A DNA stretch of 48,308 nt, from positions 1-48,308 of the forward strand of contig LCBT01000006.1 in the NCBI GenBank assembly GCA_000997385.1, written 5' to 3'. Below, one piece after another: positions 45,333-48,308 of the stretch. A program made the position numbers and the translations under genes. Source of the stretch: Candidatus Daviesbacteria bacterium GW2011_GWA1_41_61 (lineage in GTDB: Bacteria > Patescibacteriota > Microgenomatia > Daviesbacterales > UBA10151). Under the pieces are notes generated by a model that saw only the letters and a program-made list of their open reading frames with translations, did no database searches and was not told the DNA's origin. Each line of letters starts with the position of its first letter. Position 1 is the first letter of the stretch.

Positions 45333-47660
45333 CTATTCTTGGGTTTTCTTCACTGCCGGGGGCGTGGCGATATTCTCTGGTTTAGGCAGATTGACTACTT
45401 TAGGTAAACTTTCATTTTCTAGTCCGGAGGTAGCTTTTTTAGTCTTGGCCGGGGATTTAGCAGCAGCGCTAGCCTCTTGCTCCGCCCTTTGTTGCTCCAG
45501 TTGTTGGTTTGAAACCTGGGTCTTAAGGTTGTTTAAAAGCTCACTGGCGGTAGTGTAATCATTATCCTCAGGTTTAAGCAAAGAAATTGTCTTCTCCGCA
45601 GCAGCTGTAGCACCGCTTAAATCTCCTTTATCCTTTAAAGCTATGGCTAAATTGTAGTAAGCATTGGCAAAGTCAGGCTTTAAGTTGATGGCATCAGTGA
45701 AGAAGCGGACGGCCATATCATAATTTTTAATCTGGTAATAGATGCCTCCCACAGTCAATCTTAGGAGAGGGTTTAAAGGGTCTTTTTGAATAGCCCGTCC
45801 ATAGGAGTCCAAAGAGAAAGCCAGAGCATTTTGCGCTACTCCGGAAATCTCCCTATAAATTGAGCCTAGAATTTCCCAGTTTGCGGGGTTATTCGGACTT
45901 AAAGTTACTGCGACTTTACCTTCATTGATGGCTTGAGAGATCAGTGTCTGGATGTCTTGTTTATCCTCGGCAGAGAGGGTGGCTCCGGGGGTTGCCTGCG
46001 GTGGAATTTTAGAAGTAGCGATAGCATTGGCTAAAGCAAAGTTGGTTTGGGCCGAATCTATCCGGTAAAGGTCAATATAGGGGTTTAAACGCTCGCTTTT
46101 GATCAATTGGTCATAGGCGCCTAAAGCATTGCCGGATGCCACTGCGTTTAAAGCTTTGCGGTGGTAAAAATCAGCTAAAGTAAACTTCCCGGCAAAGAAG
46201 AGGACCACCCCTAAAGGAATAATTACCAGCAGCGACAAAATGATCGGTAAAGCATCAAAACGGAGCTCAGGCTTTTGGGGATGATGGAAGGTGCTGATCC
46301 CCAAGTGTATTTGTTGGGTTAAGTCCTTATTGATGATCATAAAGGAGGCTAAGATGAGTATGCCGACAACCCACAAAGTCAAAGTAGTCGGGTGAAGGGC
46401 CAAAAGAGTAAAAAAGACCAGCCCGGAGAGACATAGAACCTTGCTGATATTCCCTTGAGGAGATTTTAAACTTTTAAGGGCTGAGGAGATAAAGATGACC
46501 GTCAAAAGCATTAAAGACAGAAGGCCTAAGGCTCCCGTAGTAGCCAGCAGGTAGAGGTATTCATTAAAAGCCTGGTCAGATCTTTTGTTCCAAAATTGGG
46601 TAGCGTTTAATTCCAGTGGTTTATAAGCAGTAAAATCAAATAAATAGCTGGCTGGCCCGGTACCCCAAAAAGGGGCGTCCCGGAAGGCGGAGATAGAGAT
46701 CTTCCAGGAAGCTTCCAAGGGGAGTTGAATTACTCTAGGAAAATTTTGGGCTTGAGTATAAAGGATATTAGTCTTGCCTCCCAAGGGCAAAGTAGTCAGG
46801 ATAAAAGCGGCTGCACCCACCAGTACTGGTGTCAGGACAAAAGAGAAGTTTTTCTTAAGAGAAGTTGAGGGAGTATAGATAATAATGAGAAGGTAGACTA
46901 AGACAGCTGCTGCCAAGGTAGGCCAAGATCCTATCAGAACAATGGTTAGGATAAAAAGCGTTAGCACTATGGCCCAAAATAGATGGCGGACTAATTGATT
47001 TAAAGCTAAATCTTTTTTAGAGGCGGCTCCTTCGATGGAACTATCTAAAGGCTGTTTAGTTTTAGAGTCGCTGTCTTTGAGTATTGCCACCAAAGGCAGG
47101 GGCAAAAGCAGAGCTAAGATGGCGGCTGTAGAGAAGCTCATGCCGGTAGGAGTAAAGTTAGAAGCTTGAGTAAAGCTCCAGGGGAAGATCGGTTGTCCGA
47201 AATAGGAAAAGAGGGTGATAACCGATAAAACCACCCCGCTTATTAGAAGCAGGTTAAGGATTTTTTGGGCAGTACTAACTTTTTTGAGGTTGGAGACCAG
47301 CACAAAGTAAAAAAGAATATAAGTTGCATAGGTCAAAAGTCCCCCATGTAAGCGGGGAAAGTTTCCCAAAATTGCCACAGCCTTAGAGGCGGAAAAGAAG
47401 CTGGATACCCCCAAAACAATCATTAACATGATTAAGGGAAGATCTAAAGGGGTTCTGGTAAAGGTGATTTTGCCGCTGACAGCCCATTTAGCAACCCAGA
47501 GGATTAATAAAATCCCCAGGATAGTAAGCAGCAGCAGGTATTTAGGGGTTTCATAGTATTCAGAGGTCAAATTCCAAAAAAAGAGGGGGAGAAAAAAAGC
47601 TCCTAAAAGAACTAAATATTCAAAAATTTGGTTTAAGATACCGTTTAAACGTTCGTTCAT
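45333..47660 (-). CDS. O-antigen ligase-like polytopic membrane protein with TPR region
   Basis: Multiple TM helices, Wzy/ligase-like organisation, TPR 'NPLLRLTVGGIYYQIKNYDMAVRFFTDAINLKPDFANAYYNLAIALKDKGD'. Confidence 0.85.
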   Translation of the reverse strand: MNERLNGILNQIFEYLVLLGAFFLPLFFWNLTSEYYETPKYLLLLTILGILLILWVAKWAVSGKITFTRTPLDLPLIMLMIVLGVSSFFSASKAVAILGNFPRLHGGLLTYATYILFYFVLVSNLKKVSTAQKILNLLLISGVVLSVITLFSYFGQPIFPWSFTQASNFTPTGMSFSTAAILALLLPLPLVAILKDSDSKTKQPLDSSIEGAASKKDLALNQLVRHLFWAIVLTLFILTIVLIGSWPTLAAAVLVYLLIIIYTPSTSLKKNFSFVLTPVLVGAAAFILTTLPLGGKTNILYTQAQNFPRVIQLPLEASWKISISAFRDAPFWGTGPASYLFDFTAYKPLELNATQFWNKRSDQAFNEYLYLLATTGALGLLSLMLLTVIFISSALKSLKSPQGNISKVLCLSGLVFFTLLALHPTTLTLWVVGILILASFMIINKDLTQQIHLGISTFHHPQKPELRFDALPIILSLLVIIPLGVVLFFAGKFTLADFYHRKALNAVASGNALGAYDQLIKSERLNPYIDLYRIDSAQTNFALANAIATSKIPPQATPGATLSAEDKQDIQTLISQAINEGKVAVTLSPNNPANWEILGSIYREISGVAQNALAFSLDSYGRAIQKDPLNPLLRLTVGGIYYQIKNYDMAVRFFTDAINLKPDFANAYYNLAIALKDKGDLSGATAAAEKTISLLKPEDNDYTTASELLNNLKTQVSNQQLEQQRAEQEASAAAKSPAKTKKATSGLENESLPKVVNLPKPENIATPPAVKKTQE

Positions 47661-47770
47661 AGGGACAGGGATTCCTAATCCATTTTACTAGTTTCTCCTT
47701 TTTAGGGGTACTTTGGCAACTAGAATCATCTATATCAAACTATTAATAACTACTATAACTACATTAATAT

Positions 47771-48308
47771 TTAGAGTTCTGAACCGCTGCTTATTCCGAC
47801 AATCAAATAATTAAAGGTAATATCCATACTTTCCGGGTAAGCTATTTTTACAGTAAAAGAAGAGGTTGGAGTTTTAGATGTTACAGCCATGGTTTGGGTT
47901 AAGGGAGTCTCAGGGGTAAGCAGAATGATAGAATTAGGTTGGATAAGGGTGTTATAGATAATTACCTTAGTTTGCCCAGCTTTAATAATTCCTGTACCGG
48001 CAGACTTATTACTGACTTTGATTTCATCTACAGAAATGGATTTAGCCTTAACCTGGCCTTGTTGGTTCATGGTGATGGCTCCGTTAAAGAAATCTACCAG
48101 TTCAGTCAAAGGACCATTCTGAAGGTATAAGGTGCTCAAGGTACTTAAAGAACTTCCTGTAATACTCATAGTTCCATCAACAGATAAGTTACCGGCTATG
48201 GTGGTATTTCCCAGGTAAGTCTCACCTAAAGATTTTAAGGAGTTTTGGAAGATCCCTTCATAAGAGGTGAGTAAGCCGGAGATGGTAGCCTCAGAGAATT
48301 CACCCAGG
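47771..48308 (-). CDS. C-terminal part of a larger surface protein (open to window edge)
   Basis: Frame stays open upstream of the 48169 Met: GEFSEATISGLLTSYEGIFQNSLKSLGETYLGNTTIAGNLSVDGTMSITG... C-term 'GIIKAGQTKVIIYNTLIQPNSIILLTP...SFTVKIAYPESMDITFNYLIVG'. Confidence 0.7.
   Translation of the reverse strand, partial: LGEFSEATISGLLTSYEGIFQNSLKSLGETYLGNTTIAGNLSVDGTMSITGSSLSTLSTLYLQNGPLTELVDFFNGAITMNQQGQVKAKSISVDEIKVSNKSAGTGIIKAGQTKVIIYNTLIQPNSIILLTPETPLTQTMAVTSKTPTSSFTVKIAYPESMDITFNYLIVGISSGSEL

Overview
The window looks like a chromosomal segment of a Candidate Phyla Radiation bacterium. It is probably Microgenomates-like, inferred from the 'KGFAQILVLLLLLAGIAVGVYLVQQKTNFLPKA' N-terminus, CPR-type surface domains and intron-bearing divergent rRNA; this is not verified. 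It carries a disrupted rRNA locus. The 16S gene (~1072-4083) has two insertions. A terminator, tRNA-Cys and tRNA-Ile follow, then ~14 kb of protein genes. tRNA-Ala, a 23S gene (~18505-23008) with two group I introns, and 5S come last. All four rRNA insertions encode LAGLIDADG proteins (one decayed) and sit at functional centres: 16S h35/36, the 16S decoding centre (C1399/C1400), 23S H69/U1931 and the PTC (U2449/A2450). The 14-kb gap holds GH18, D,D-carboxypeptidase, pgk, two gap paralogs that are both frameshifted at the same place, an rSAM gene, and a decayed duplicate of the gap-rSAM unit carrying RelBE-like and VapBC-like modules. Downstream are a pseudopilin, S1, radA, a GH5-like protein, a two-component region with degenerate sensor paralogs, PIN-TRAM, a surface-protein cluster with LPxTG-like signals, rho, LysM-M23 peptidase, a class A beta-lactamase-like protein, two tRNA-Ala and an O-antigen-ligase/TPR protein. 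The most notable unexplained signals are: (i) a recurrent short palindrome family, often exactly 7+3+7, found in rRNA, introns and intergenic DNA, with similar hairpins in coding sequence; (ii) the TA-invaded gap-rSAM duplication; (iii) an atypical decoding-centre intron; (iv) structured RNA candidates at ~772-863, ~4961-5075 and ~35848-36085; (v) a family of degenerate histidine-kinase-like proteins. All calls were made by eye, with no database search or folding software.
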